Below, in pieces: positions 53,069 to 61,193 of a stretch of DNA of 64,000 nt. A program made the translations under genes and the position numbers. Position 1 is the stretch's first letter. Each line of letters starts with the position of its first letter. Source of the DNA: Streptomyces anulatus (lineage in GTDB: Bacteria; Actinomycetota; Actinomycetes; Streptomycetales; Streptomycetaceae); the NCBI RefSeq assembly GCF_014650675.1, contig NZ_BMVK01000006.1, forward strand, positions 372,001 to 436,000, given 5' to 3'. Under the pieces are notes generated by a model. The model was given only the letters and a program-made list of their open reading frames with translations. It was not told the origin of the DNA and did not search any database.

Positions 53069-53085
53069 GTTCAACCCAGTTGAAC
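53069..53085. promoter_or_regulatory. 7-3-7 inverted repeat upstream of SLATT gene
   Basis: GTTCAAC-CCA-GTTGAAC is a perfect inverted repeat of the same 7-3-7 plan as the fxsA-side element. It contains TTGAAC (53080-53085), a possible -35 box; a matching -10 near 53104-53110 is weak. It lies 189 bases before the SLATT ATG. Confidence 0.5.
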
Positions 53086-53273
53086 AACCTTGCCACAGCG
53101 TCGCGATACGAGGAAGGACGCCCGCGCGGAAGTGGCCGAACCCTGTCGTGGCGACCGCCCGAGGAGCCGGGACGGTCTTGCCGCGTCCGGCGCTCCCCCC
53201 TACTCTCGTGGCCCCGGGCGGGGCAGGCGTCACGACCGGCCGGGTCATACGACAACTGCAGACGGAGGCGTCC

Positions 53274-54200
53274 ATGACGGCGTTGCCTGAGCCGCTGAGA
53301 TCCATGGTCTTCAGGAACGATGACCTGCCGGCGCTGTTCCACCACACGGACGCGGTCGCCGTGGCCCGCCAGCGCGAGGCCGTGAACACCACCCGGGTGC
53401 AGCTCGCGCTGCTCGTGGCCGGCACGGTGCCCGCGGCGCTGCCCTGGCACGCCGAGGACGGCCCGGCGGCCCGGGCGCTGTACGGCGGCGCGGTGCTGGC
53501 CTACCTGGGCGTGCTCTTCGCGACCTTCCTCGCCTCCCACCGCAAAGCAAAGTCGCACTGGCAACTGAACCGCTCCGCAGCCGAGTTCATCAAGTCCAAC
53601 TGCTGGCGCTACGCGGTCCACGGCGCGCCGTTCGACAGCACGTCCGAGCATCCGGAGGCACTGTTCGCCAATCGTCTGGAGGACGGCCTCCAGGAGCTGC
53701 GGAAAGTGGGCTGGGCCGACCCGCGCGAGGAACTGCCGGATTCCGGCGGCCTCATTACGGAGTCCATGCGCGCGTTACGGAACAAGGCCTACACGGTCCG
53801 CAAGGAAACATATGTACGGGACCGGCTCATCGAACAGCGGCGCTGGTACCGCAGACGTCAGCAGGCCTCCCGGCGCGGGGCGCTCCTGTGGTCGGGCGCC
53901 ATTGTCGCGCTGACGCTCCCGGCGCTGGCACTGAGCGCGTTCCAGGCCTTCGGGGTGGGGCGCTCGGTCGGCCTGACGGGGGCGTTCTCCGCGGCGGCGG
54001 CGGCCTGTCTCGCCTGGAACGAGATGCGCCGGCACCATCCGCTGATCTCGGCGCACTCGCTGGTGGAGAAGGACCTGGAGTCGATGCAGGCCGCCATGGA
54101 GACCACCCTCACCGAGCGGCACTGGCCGGCGGCGGTGTTCGAGACCGAGCGGATCGTGTCGCCCGAGCACACCGACTGGCTGGTCAGGCACCGCGTGTGA
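53274..54200 (+). CDS. SLATT-family (DUF4231-like) membrane protein
   Basis: A 308-residue protein with two pairs of transmembrane helices, near residues 42-60 and 70-88 and near 205-225 and 232-250, separated by a charged helical region with a basic cluster (RRWYRRRQQASRRG). A long C-terminal helix follows (LVEKDLESMQAAMETTLTER). This is the plan of tandem SLATT domains, predicted pore-forming effectors of nucleotide-signalling conflict systems. ATG 53274 has GGAGG seven bases upstream. Codon 168 (53775-53777) is TTA, so translation should depend on the bldA tRNA and rise late in development. It converges on the SLOG gene. Confidence 0.8.
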   Translation: MTALPEPLRSMVFRNDDLPALFHHTDAVAVARQREAVNTTRVQLALLVAGTVPAALPWHAEDGPAARALYGGAVLAYLGVLFATFLASHRKAKSHWQLNRSAAEFIKSNCWRYAVHGAPFDSTSEHPEALFANRLEDGLQELRKVGWADPREELPDSGGLITESMRALRNKAYTVRKETYVRDRLIEQRRWYRRRQQASRRGALLWSGAIVALTLPALALSAFQAFGVGRSVGLTGAFSAAAAACLAWNEMRRHHPLISAHSLVEKDLESMQAAMETTLTERHWPAAVFETERIVSPEHTDWLVRHRV

Positions 54201-54268
54201 GCTCCGGGGAGGGCGTGCGGGGCCGGAAGCCCCGTTCCCGTACGGCCTGTTCGGCGGGCGTCCGCCGG

Positions 54269-54748
54269 TCAGCCGCGCAGCACCCCGTCGCGCCAGATCA
54301 CGGTGACGGGGCGGCCCAGAGCGCGGGCGTACGTCACGATGTCGCCCGTGCCGCCGAGGCCCCGGGCCGGGAGGCCGTCCCAGACCGCGAGCAGCCGGTC
54401 GCAGTGGTCGGCGATGTAGGCGCCCGCCGCGTAGTACGCCTCGTCGGTGGAGTGCGGGAAGTCGAGCCGGACCTCCTGCGCCGCGCGCGCTTTGAGCATC
54501 CGGTAGCGGGCGAGGTCGACGTCGTTCTCGAAACAGGCCTCGTAGTCGCCGCTGGGGATCACGGCGGTCAGTTCCGCCCCGCAGGCGAGAGCGAGGTCGG
54601 CGAAGAGCTGGTCGGCGCCGACCGCCAGGCTGGAGAGCGCGTGCGTCGCGCCGTCGAGGCCGCAGAGCGCGGCCCGCAGACCCGCGAGCACATGGGCCTC
54701 GGCCTCGGCGGGGATGGAGCGGTGACCGGTCACTCCGATGCGATTCAC
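54269..54748 (-). CDS. SLOG-superfamily nucleotide-sensor-like protein
   Basis: A 159-residue Rossmann-like protein. It starts RIGVTGHRSIPAEAE, has SLAVGADQLFADLAL near 45, and GGTGDIVTYARALGRPV near 135, the glycine-rich loops of LOG/DprA-like SLOG domains that bind nucleotides or NAD derivatives. GTG 54748 is chosen because the longer reading is Arg/Gly-rich and has no family match; AGG lies close upstream. Its stop is 68 bases from that of the SLATT gene. SLOG sensors commonly pair with SLATT effectors (published comparative genomics), so the two probably work together. Confidence 0.78.
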   Translation of the reverse strand: MNRIGVTGHRSIPAEAEAHVLAGLRAALCGLDGATHALSSLAVGADQLFADLALACGAELTAVIPSGDYEACFENDVDLARYRMLKARAAQEVRLDFPHSTDEAYYAAGAYIADHCDRLLAVWDGLPARGLGGTGDIVTYARALGRPVTVIWRDGVLRG

Positions 54749-54878
54749 GGACCTGCTACCCCCTGATGCCAGCGGAGCGCGGCCGGGGGCTCGCCCGCCC
54801 CGTCGCCCCGCCCCCCGTCGCCCCGTAGCGGCGACCCGTCGTGGCGACATCCTCTCAAGAGCTCCCCGGCGAGCGGGA

Positions 54879-54906
54879 GCCCCCGTCCGGAATTCCGGAC
54901 GGGGGC
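54879..54906. terminator. Terminator downstream of streptogrisin B
   Basis: Positions 54879-54906 form a perfect 28-base palindrome (arms GCCCCCGTCCGG with an AATT centre), 62 bases past the sprB stop. It is the only clear structure in the 219-bp gap to the SLOG gene. Confidence 0.75.
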
Positions 54907-54967
54907 ACGTATGTACGGACAGCTCCGTACCTGGCCGGGGCGGTACCGGTCAGGACCCGCCGACGGG

Positions 54968-55867
54968 TCAGTACACGCTGACGCCGTACGCGCTCAGCGC
55001 CTCGGTGACCGGCTGGAAGAAGGTCGTTCCGCCGGAGGAGCAGTTGCCGCTGCCGCCGGAGGTGAGACCGATCGCCCGGGTGCCGGAGTAGAGCGGGCCG
55101 CCGGAGTCGCCGGGCTCGGCGCACACGTTGGTGCGGATCATGCCGTAGACGACGTCGCCGCCCCCGTAGTTGACGGTGGCGTTGAGTCCGGTGACCGAAC
55201 CGCTGTGGGTGCCGGTGGTGGAGCCGCGGCGGGTGACGGCCATGCCGTTGGTGGCGTTGGCGGCGCTGGTGATGTCCTGGCCGCCGACCGTGCCGTCCTT
55301 GGGGATGGTGGTGTTGGTGTAGCGCACGATGCCGTAGTCGTTGTTCGGGAAGCTCGACCCGGAGGTCGTGCCGAGCACGGTGGTGCGGGCCGAGTTCGAC
55401 CACCAGGTGGTCGCGCCGTCCGTGCAGTGGCCGGCGGTCAGGAAGTAGTAGGTGCTGCCGCTGCGGACGTTGAAGCCGAGGGAGCAGCGTCCGGTGCTGG
55501 AGTAGATCGCGTCGCCGCCGGAGATCAGCTTGGTGAACTTCCCGGGGGTGCGCTCGATGCGCAGCGCGTCGGCGTTGGCGCCCGCCGACTTCTTGATCCG
55601 GTTGATCTCCGCCTTCGAGACCGTGCTGTCGACGGTGACGACGAGGCGCTTGGACTGCGGGTCGATGTTCCAGGCGGTGCCCGCGATGTCGGCGCCGAGC
55701 ACGGCGTCGCTCGCCGCGGTCAGCTGGTTGGCGCTGAACGTCCGGGGGGTTTCGGCGTTCGCGGTGGGGATGGCCATCGCCGCGACGGCGGCGAGCCCCG
55801 CGAGTACGGCCGTGGTACGAACGCGTCTCGCCGCGTTCGAGCGGTTGCTGGTGCGCTTGATCCTCAC
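54968..55867 (-). CDS. sprB: Streptogrisin B (protease B) precursor
   Basis: A 299-residue precursor, the length of S. griseus protease B: signal peptide to about residue 38 (AVAAMAIPTANA), propeptide to about 114, and a 185-residue mature S1E protease starting ISGGDAIYSSTGRCSLGF. The triad is His in LTAGHCTDG, Asp in PNNDYGIVRY and Ser in EPGDSGGPLY; two disulfides are likely. The mature part looks almost identical to SGPB from memory. GTG 55867 is set by GGAGGAA eight bases upstream. It is secreted and self-activated by propeptide cleavage. Confidence 0.96.
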   Translation of the reverse strand: MRIKRTSNRSNAARRVRTTAVLAGLAAVAAMAIPTANAETPRTFSANQLTAASDAVLGADIAGTAWNIDPQSKRLVVTVDSTVSKAEINRIKKSAGANADALRIERTPGKFTKLISGGDAIYSSTGRCSLGFNVRSGSTYYFLTAGHCTDGATTWWSNSARTTVLGTTSGSSFPNNDYGIVRYTNTTIPKDGTVGGQDITSAANATNGMAVTRRGSTTGTHSGSVTGLNATVNYGGGDVVYGMIRTNVCAEPGDSGGPLYSGTRAIGLTSGGSGNCSSGGTTFFQPVTEALSAYGVSVY

Positions 55868-56098
55868 GTCGGGTTCCTCCGAGGGGAATCGGGGGCCCTC
55901 CTGTGGGGTGGTGGGCCCGTGAGGCGCAGTCGGGGGCCTGTCCGGATTCCGGAGTTGCCGTGCCCCTGACAATCGCTGACCGGAGTATCGAGGGGGCCGG
56001 ACAGGGGACGCAAGAATGCCTTTCGGCCACACGGGTCACCTACGTCTCCGGCCCCGGGAGCCGTGGGGCTGCCGGGGCCGGAGGGGCCCTCTCGCGGG

Positions 56099-56920
56099 TC
56101 AGGCGTCGATCCGGTTCCGCTCCCCCGCCGGGACCGCCGCGGAGAGCGTGTTGCCCGGGGGCGGGAAGGGGCAGATGAAGTGATCGGCGAAGGCGCACGG
56201 CGGCAGCAGCGCGCGGTTGAAGTCGATGCTCACGCTGCCGTCGGCGGCGGGCGCGCCGGGCCGCAGGAAACGGAAGCGGTAGCTGCCGTTTCCGCTGGTC
56301 GCGTCGGCGAAGACGGCCCACAGCGACCCGTCGGGCTCGACCGCGACCTGGAGTGTGTGCTCGTCGCCGTCCACCGTGAAGACGATCTCCCCGCCGAGCC
56401 CCAGACCGCGCTCGACCCCGTCCGCGTTGACCACCTGCACGGTCCGGTCCCCGCCGTAGCGACGGAAGGTCCCCGGCAGCGTCCAGCGGGGGTCGTACGG
56501 GGTGGCCTCGATGGTCGAGAAGGCGTGCCGGGCCGGTGATCCCGGGTCGAAGTCCCGTACCGCCCACAGTCCTTCGCGGCGGAGCACCACCAGCCGCCGC
56601 TCCCCCTGCGCCACCCGGGAGTCGTCGATCGGCCCGCGGTCCGCGCCGAGCACGACCTCGCCGGTCAGCGGCTTGCCGTCGACGACGATGCCGTCCTCCG
56701 CGGCGGCCGTGAGGACCACCTCGTCGCCGTTCTCGCGCCAGTGCCCCGGGACGGCCGGAATTCGCCCTTCCGGGTAGTCCGAGAGCCAGTGGGTTCCGGT
56801 CAGGGAGAGAGGGCCGTACGGGGCGGCGACGGCGACGACGCGCCCTTCGTGCCACCGCTGCCAGTCCTGTGCGGCGTCCGGCCCGCCGCCCTGCTCCTGC
56901 TGCTGTGCGTCCGTGCTCAT
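56099..56920 (-). CDS. DUF1684 family protein
   Basis: A 273-residue soluble protein with the DUF1684 signature DFNRALLPPCAFADHFICPF, then PPPGNTLSAAVPAGE at the C-terminus, and YDPRWTLPGTFRRYG in the middle. No signal peptide is present. The family has no established activity. It starts four bases after the upstream LLM monooxygenase gene and is the last gene of the operon, so it may assist flavin-dependent oxidation or act on its product (inference). Confidence 0.88.
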   Translation of the reverse strand: MSTDAQQQEQGGGPDAAQDWQRWHEGRVVAVAAPYGPLSLTGTHWLSDYPEGRIPAVPGHWRENGDEVVLTAAAEDGIVVDGKPLTGEVVLGADRGPIDDSRVAQGERRLVVLRREGLWAVRDFDPGSPARHAFSTIEATPYDPRWTLPGTFRRYGGDRTVQVVNADGVERGLGLGGEIVFTVDGDEHTLQVAVEPDGSLWAVFADATSGNGSYRFRFLRPGAPAADGSVSIDFNRALLPPCAFADHFICPFPPPGNTLSAAVPAGERNRIDA

Positions 56921-56924
56921 GCGG

Positions 56925-58217
56925 TCAACCTTTCCATACCGGCTCCGGCAGGCCGAGGTGCGACCGCAGCGTGGAGCCGGTGTATTCGGAGCGGAACGCT
57001 CCGCTCTCCTGGAGGAGCGGGACGACCCGGTCGACGAAGTCGTCCAGGCCGCTCGGGGTGAGATGGGGGACGAGGATGAAGCCGTCGGCGGCCCGTTCGT
57101 CGACGAACGAGGTCAGCTCCGCCGCGACGGTCCGGGGCGAGCCGATGAACGACTGCCGGGTGGTCGTCTCGATGACCGTCTGCCGGAGGGACAGCCCCTT
57201 GGCCTCGGAGACCGCCCGCCAGCGGGCGACGGTCGCGAAGGGGTCCCCGTGCCGGACCCGGCCCTGGGTGATCTCGGAGTCGGGGACGGGGTCGATGTCC
57301 GGGAGCGGTCCGTCGGGGTCGTACGCGGAGAGGTCGGTGCCCCAGATCTGTTCGGCGGTGAGGATCGCGTTCTGCGGCGAGACCTGCTGCCGGCGGATCC
57401 CGGCGGCGCGCTCCTGGGCCTCCGCGTCGGTGTCGCCGGTCACCACGGTGACGCCGGGCATGATCTTCAGGTCGCCGGGCTCCCTGCCGTACGCCGCGAG
57501 CCGCGCCTTGACGTCGGCGTAGAAGACGCGGCCCGCCTCCAGGGTGCCGTGCCGGGTGAAGATGACGTCGGCGGCGGAGGCGGCGAACTCCCGCCCCTCG
57601 TCGGAGTCCCCGGCCTGGATGACCACCGGGTGGCCCTGCGGCGAGCGCGGGACGGTGAACTCTCCGGAGATCGTGAACTGCGTCCCGTCGTGCGCGAAGG
57701 GCCGCGACGTGCCGTCGGGCGTCCAGGAGTCCCACAGCTCGCGGGCGGTGGCGACGAACTCGGCGGCCCGGGTGTACCGGTCGGCCCGGTCCAGATAGCC
57801 GCCCCGGCGGAAGTTCTCCCCGGTGAAGGCGTCGGAGGAGGTCACCACGTTCCAGGCGGCGCGGCCCGCGCTGAGGTGGTCGAGGGTGGCGAGCCGGCGG
57901 GCGAGTTCGTAGGGCTCGTTGAAGGTGGCGTTGACGGTGGCGGCGAGGCCGAGCCGGTCGGTGACGGCGGCCAGCGCGTTCAGCACGGTCAGCGACTCGG
58001 GCCGGCCGACCACGTCGAGGTCGTGGACACGGCCGTTGTGCTCGCGCAGCCGCAGCCCTTCGGCGAGGAAGAAGAAGTCGAACTTCCCCCGCTCCGCCGT
58101 CCGGGCCAGCAGCTCGAAGGAGGAGAAGTCGATCTGGCTGCGGGAGCGGGGATCGGCCCACACGGTGGTGTTGTTGACGCCGGGGAAGTGGGCGGCGAGG
58201 TGCATCGGACGGGGCAC
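56925..58217 (-). CDS. LLM-class flavin-dependent monooxygenase (NtaA/SnaA/DszA family)
   Basis: A 430-residue member of the two-component FMNH2-dependent group (nitrilotriacetate, pristinamycin IIA and dibenzothiophene-sulfone monooxygenases). Motifs are HFPGVNNTTVWADP near 10, FDFFFLAEGLR near 48, SGRAAWNVVTSSD near 135 and IQAGDSDEGREFA near 230. GTG 58217 is set by AGGAGG seven bases upstream. It follows the first LLM gene by two bases. It needs a separate flavin reductase, which is not in the window. The substrate is probably an organosulfur or N-containing compound brought in by the ABC transporter. Confidence 0.92.
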   Translation of the reverse strand: MPRPMHLAAHFPGVNNTTVWADPRSRSQIDFSSFELLARTAERGKFDFFFLAEGLRLREHNGRVHDLDVVGRPESLTVLNALAAVTDRLGLAATVNATFNEPYELARRLATLDHLSAGRAAWNVVTSSDAFTGENFRRGGYLDRADRYTRAAEFVATARELWDSWTPDGTSRPFAHDGTQFTISGEFTVPRSPQGHPVVIQAGDSDEGREFAASAADVIFTRHGTLEAGRVFYADVKARLAAYGREPGDLKIMPGVTVVTGDTDAEAQERAAGIRRQQVSPQNAILTAEQIWGTDLSAYDPDGPLPDIDPVPDSEITQGRVRHGDPFATVARWRAVSEAKGLSLRQTVIETTTRQSFIGSPRTVAAELTSFVDERAADGFILVPHLTPSGLDDFVDRVVPLLQESGAFRSEYTGSTLRSHLGLPEPVWKG

Positions 58218-58219
58218 GG

Positions 58220-59296
58220 TCAGACCTCCTTCGCGGTGGTCCGGGCGGCGGCGTACCGGCTGGCGGGGCGCACGAGCCCCAGGTGTTCGCGCAGGGTGCC
58301 GCCGGGGTGGAAGGTACGGAAGAGGCTGCGGTGCTGGAGGAGGGCCACGGTGCCGTTGACGATCCTTTCGAGGTCGCGTTCGGGGGTGATGGGCGTGAGG
58401 TGGAAGCCGTCGGCCGCGCCGGCCCGGTGCCACTGGGCGATGAGGTCGGCGAGGTCGACCGGGCCGCCCCGGAAGTAGGTGCCGCGCCCGGCGAGCTGCG
58501 GTCCGCTCTCCAGACCGGGTTCCGGCGCGGTCTCCATGTCGCCGAGGTCGACGGTCAGCGCGACCAGGACCCGCAGGGTCCCGGGGTCGCGCCCGTGGGC
58601 GGCGGCCTTGGCCCGCACCTCGTCGCGGACGGCGGCCGCCTGCTCGGGGGTGGTGGCCCGGATGTGGACGACGTCGGCGTGCTGGGCGGCCGCCTCGCGG
58701 GCCGGGCCGGTGGTGGCGTCGATGACGGTGACGGGGCGGCCCTGCGGCGGGCGCGGCACGATCGCGGGGCCCTTCACGGTGAAGGCCGAGCCGCGGAAGT
58801 CGACGTAGTGCAGCTTGTCCCGGTCGATGAAGCGGCCGGTCGCCGTGTCCCGGATCTCGGCGTCGTCCTCCCAGCTGTCCCACAGCCGCCCGGAGACGTC
58901 GGCCACTTCCCCGGCCTCCTGCCACAGGGCGGCGGGCGGCGCGGCGGAGCGTCTGCCGAAGAGCCGGGCCTCCGCCTCGGTGGTGGAGACGTCCGCGCTC
59001 CAGCCGGCGCGGCCCCGGCTCACCCAGTCCAGGGTGGCGACGGCCGAGGAGACGTGGAAGGGCTCGGTGTGGGTGGTGGTGACGGTCGGGACGAGGCCGA
59101 TGCGGTCGGTGGCGGGCGCGACGCGGGCGAGGACGGCGAGCGCGTCGAGTCCGGGGCGGGCGAACGAGTCGCCGAGGGTGACGTAGTCGAGCGCGCCGTC
59201 CTCGGCGAGCCGGGCGAGCCGGAGGTAGTGCCCGGCGTCGTAGTGCGGCGGGCCGCCGATCTCGGCGGCCAGATGGAGGGATGTACGTGCGGACAT
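58220..59296 (-). CDS. LLM-class flavin-dependent oxidoreductase
   Basis: A 358-residue luciferase-like TIM-barrel protein: LHLAAEIGGPPHYDAGHY near 7, LDYVTLGDSFARPG near 36, GRAGWSADVSTTEAEARLFG near 95-114 and VTVIDATTGPAREAAAQHAD near 190-209. It differs from the neighbouring NtaA-type protein and belongs to a shorter LLM subgroup. The two genes are separated by two bases and must be co-translated, so the enzymes may act in sequence on one compound. The gap to the upstream binding-protein gene is 109 bases. Confidence 0.9.
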   Translation of the reverse strand: MSARTSLHLAAEIGGPPHYDAGHYLRLARLAEDGALDYVTLGDSFARPGLDALAVLARVAPATDRIGLVPTVTTTHTEPFHVSSAVATLDWVSRGRAGWSADVSTTEAEARLFGRRSAAPPAALWQEAGEVADVSGRLWDSWEDDAEIRDTATGRFIDRDKLHYVDFRGSAFTVKGPAIVPRPPQGRPVTVIDATTGPAREAAAQHADVVHIRATTPEQAAAVRDEVRAKAAAHGRDPGTLRVLVALTVDLGDMETAPEPGLESGPQLAGRGTYFRGGPVDLADLIAQWHRAGAADGFHLTPITPERDLERIVNGTVALLQHRSLFRTFHPGGTLREHLGLVRPASRYAAARTTAKEV

Positions 59297-59405
59297 GCGG
59301 GGACCTCTCGGGTCGGCGGTCGGTCGGGGCTGCGCGGCGGCCGCTCACCGGCCGCGCGCCGGGCGGGGCGCGCGGCCGGGGTGGCGGGCCCGGTGGGCCG
59401 CCGCG

Positions 59406-60380
59406 TCAGCTCTTCGCCTTCGGCAGGCCGGGCGGGTTGATCTCCGACTTCTCCACGGCCTCGCCGCTGAGTCCCCAGCGCTCCAGGACCTTGCCGTACG
59501 AGCCGTCCCGGACGATGTGGTCGATCGCGGCGGCGTACGCCTCGACCAGGCCGCTGCCCTTCTTCGTGGTGGCGGCGATCTTGCCCTGGAGGCCGCCGCC
59601 GGCTCCGGAGAGCTGGCCGACGATCTCGGACTGGCCGGCCGAGGCGACGTGGTACGCGGCGACGGGACTCGGGCCGAGGTGGGCGTCGATACGGCCGGAC
59701 TGGAGGGCCAGGTAGTAGTCGGTGTCCTTCTGGAAGTACTTGATGTCCACGGGCTCACGCCCGGCCTCGACGTTCTTCTCGCTCCACTCCACGAGGATCT
59801 TCTCCTGGTTGGTGCCGGAGGAGACCGAGATCGTCTTCCCCGCGACGTCGGCGGGTTCCTTCACCTTCCAGCCGGAGCCCTTCTTGGCCTCGAAGGCGAT
59901 GTTGTCGAGCCGATAGGTCGCGAAGTCGTACTTCTCCTTGCGCTCCTCGGTCACGGTGACGTTGGAGAGGACCCCGTCGAACTTGGAGCTGTCCAGGCCG
60001 ACGAAGAGGTTCTCCCAGGAGACCTGCTCGAACTCCGGTTTCAGGCCGAGGGTGTCGGCGACGAGCGTGGCGATGTCGATCTCGGAGCCGATCCGCGTCC
60101 TGTCGTCGGTCGCGTAGAAGCCGAGCGGCGGCACGGCCTCCGCACTGGCCCCGAGCCTCAGCGTGCCGCGCTCACGGATCGCCTCCGGTACGAGGTCGGC
60201 GGCGGCCGCGACCTTCTTGCCTCTGAGGCGGTCCTGGTCGGGCCCGATGTTGACCCCGGTGTCCTTCTGGCCCTTCGGGGCGGCCAGGTCGGTGGAGGGG
60301 TCGGAGGCGCCGCAGGCGGTGAGCAGACCGGTGGCGGTGAGAAGGGCGAGGGCGAGGGTGGTCCCGCGGCGGACGGACAC
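59406..60380 (-). CDS. ABC transporter substrate-binding lipoprotein (polar amino acid, family 3)
   Basis: A 324-residue lipoprotein: signal VSVRRGTTLALALLTATGLL ending with lipobox LTAC (Cys near residue 24), then two family-3 lobes (RLGASAEAVPPLGFY near 75; GSEIDIATLVADTLGL; GTNQEKILVEWSE). It would sit on the outer face of the membrane and bind a cystine-, cysteine-conjugate- or similar polar amino acid. GTG 60380 has AAGGAG seven bases upstream. It lies 39 bases after the ATPase gene of the same transporter. Confidence 0.92.
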   Translation of the reverse strand: MSVRRGTTLALALLTATGLLTACGASDPSTDLAAPKGQKDTGVNIGPDQDRLRGKKVAAAADLVPEAIRERGTLRLGASAEAVPPLGFYATDDRTRIGSEIDIATLVADTLGLKPEFEQVSWENLFVGLDSSKFDGVLSNVTVTEERKEKYDFATYRLDNIAFEAKKGSGWKVKEPADVAGKTISVSSGTNQEKILVEWSEKNVEAGREPVDIKYFQKDTDYYLALQSGRIDAHLGPSPVAAYHVASAGQSEIVGQLSGAGGGLQGKIAATTKKGSGLVEAYAAAIDHIVRDGSYGKVLERWGLSGEAVEKSEINPPGLPKAKS

Positions 60381-60419
60381 GTACGTACTCCTTGCGTAGG
60401 GGCGGTGCATGAGGGCGGT

Positions 60420-61193
60420 TCAGAGGACCTTGGAGAGGAACGCGCGGGTGCGCTCCTGGGTGGGGCGGTCGAGCACGTCGGCGGGCGGGCCCTGCTCGAC
60501 GATGCGGCCCTCGTCCATGAAGACGACGGTGTCGGCGACCTCGCGGGCGAAGCCGATCTCGTGGGTGACGACGATCATCGTGGTGCCGCCGTGCGCCAGG
60601 TCCTTGATGACGTCGAGGACCTCGCCGACGAGTTCGGGGTCGAGGGCGGAGGTCGGCTCGTCGAAGAGCAGCAGCCGGGGTTCCAGGGCCAGGGCGCGGG
60701 CGATGGCGACGCGCTGCTGCTGGCCGCCGGAGAGCTGTCCGGGGTAGGCCGCCGCCTTGTCGGCCAGGCCGACCCGGTCGAGCAGCTTCTCCGCTGCCGC
60801 GACGGCCTCCTTGCGGGGGCGGCGCAGCGCCGAGACGGGCGCCTCGATGATGTTCTCCAGGACGGTGAGGTGCGGGAAGAGGTTGAAGTTCTGGAAGACG
60901 AAGCCGATCTTGGTGCGCTGCCGCAGCACCTCGCGTTCGCGCAGCTCGTAGAGCTTGTTCCCGTCCCTGCGGTAGCCGACCAGGGTGCCGTCCACGCTGA
61001 TCCAGCCCCGGTCGACCTTCTCCAGGTGGTTGATGGTGCGCAGCAGGGTGGACTTGCCGGATCCGGAGGGGCCGATGACGACGGTCACCTCGCCGGGCCG
61101 GACCGACAGGTCGATCCCGCGCAGCACCTCCAGGGAACCGAACCTCTTGTGCACGGAGCGGATCTCGACCATGGCATCGCTGGGTGCGCTCAT
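60420..61193 (-). CDS. ABC transporter ATP-binding protein (polar amino acid type)
   Basis: A 257-residue ATPase with Walker A GPSGSGKST near 41, Q-loop FVFQNFNLFPH near 97, ABC signature LSGGQQQRVAIARAL near 152, Walker B LLLFDEPTSALDP near 172 and the switch His in VVTHEIGF near 208. It is closest to GlnQ/TcyC-type importers. The start ATG overlaps the permease stop (ATGA), indicating coupled translation. Confidence 0.96.
   Translation of the reverse strand: MSAPSDAMVEIRSVHKRFGSLEVLRGIDLSVRPGEVTVVIGPSGSGKSTLLRTINHLEKVDRGWISVDGTLVGYRRDGNKLYELREREVLRQRTKIGFVFQNFNLFPHLTVLENIIEAPVSALRRPRKEAVAAAEKLLDRVGLADKAAAYPGQLSGGQQQRVAIARALALEPRLLLFDEPTSALDPELVGEVLDVIKDLAHGGTTMIVVTHEIGFAREVADTVVFMDEGRIVEQGPPADVLDRPTQERTRAFLSKVL

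Larger units (their letters stand above)
52517..53273. other. Divergent regulatory space between fxsA and SLATT gene
   Basis: About 757 bases with no credible gene; the open frames are Arg/Pro/Gly-rich shadows of GC-rich DNA. It contains two perfect 17-bp inverted repeats (listed separately), one about 140 bases upstream of fxsA and one about 190 bases upstream of the SLATT gene. Divergent promoters must lie here. Confidence 0.6.

Noticed and set aside
52536..53273. Several open frames in the fxsA-SLATT gap on both strands
   Set aside because: They are Arg/Pro/Gly/Ala-rich, lack ribosome-binding sites and family motifs, and overlap each other, as expected from very GC-rich non-coding DNA.
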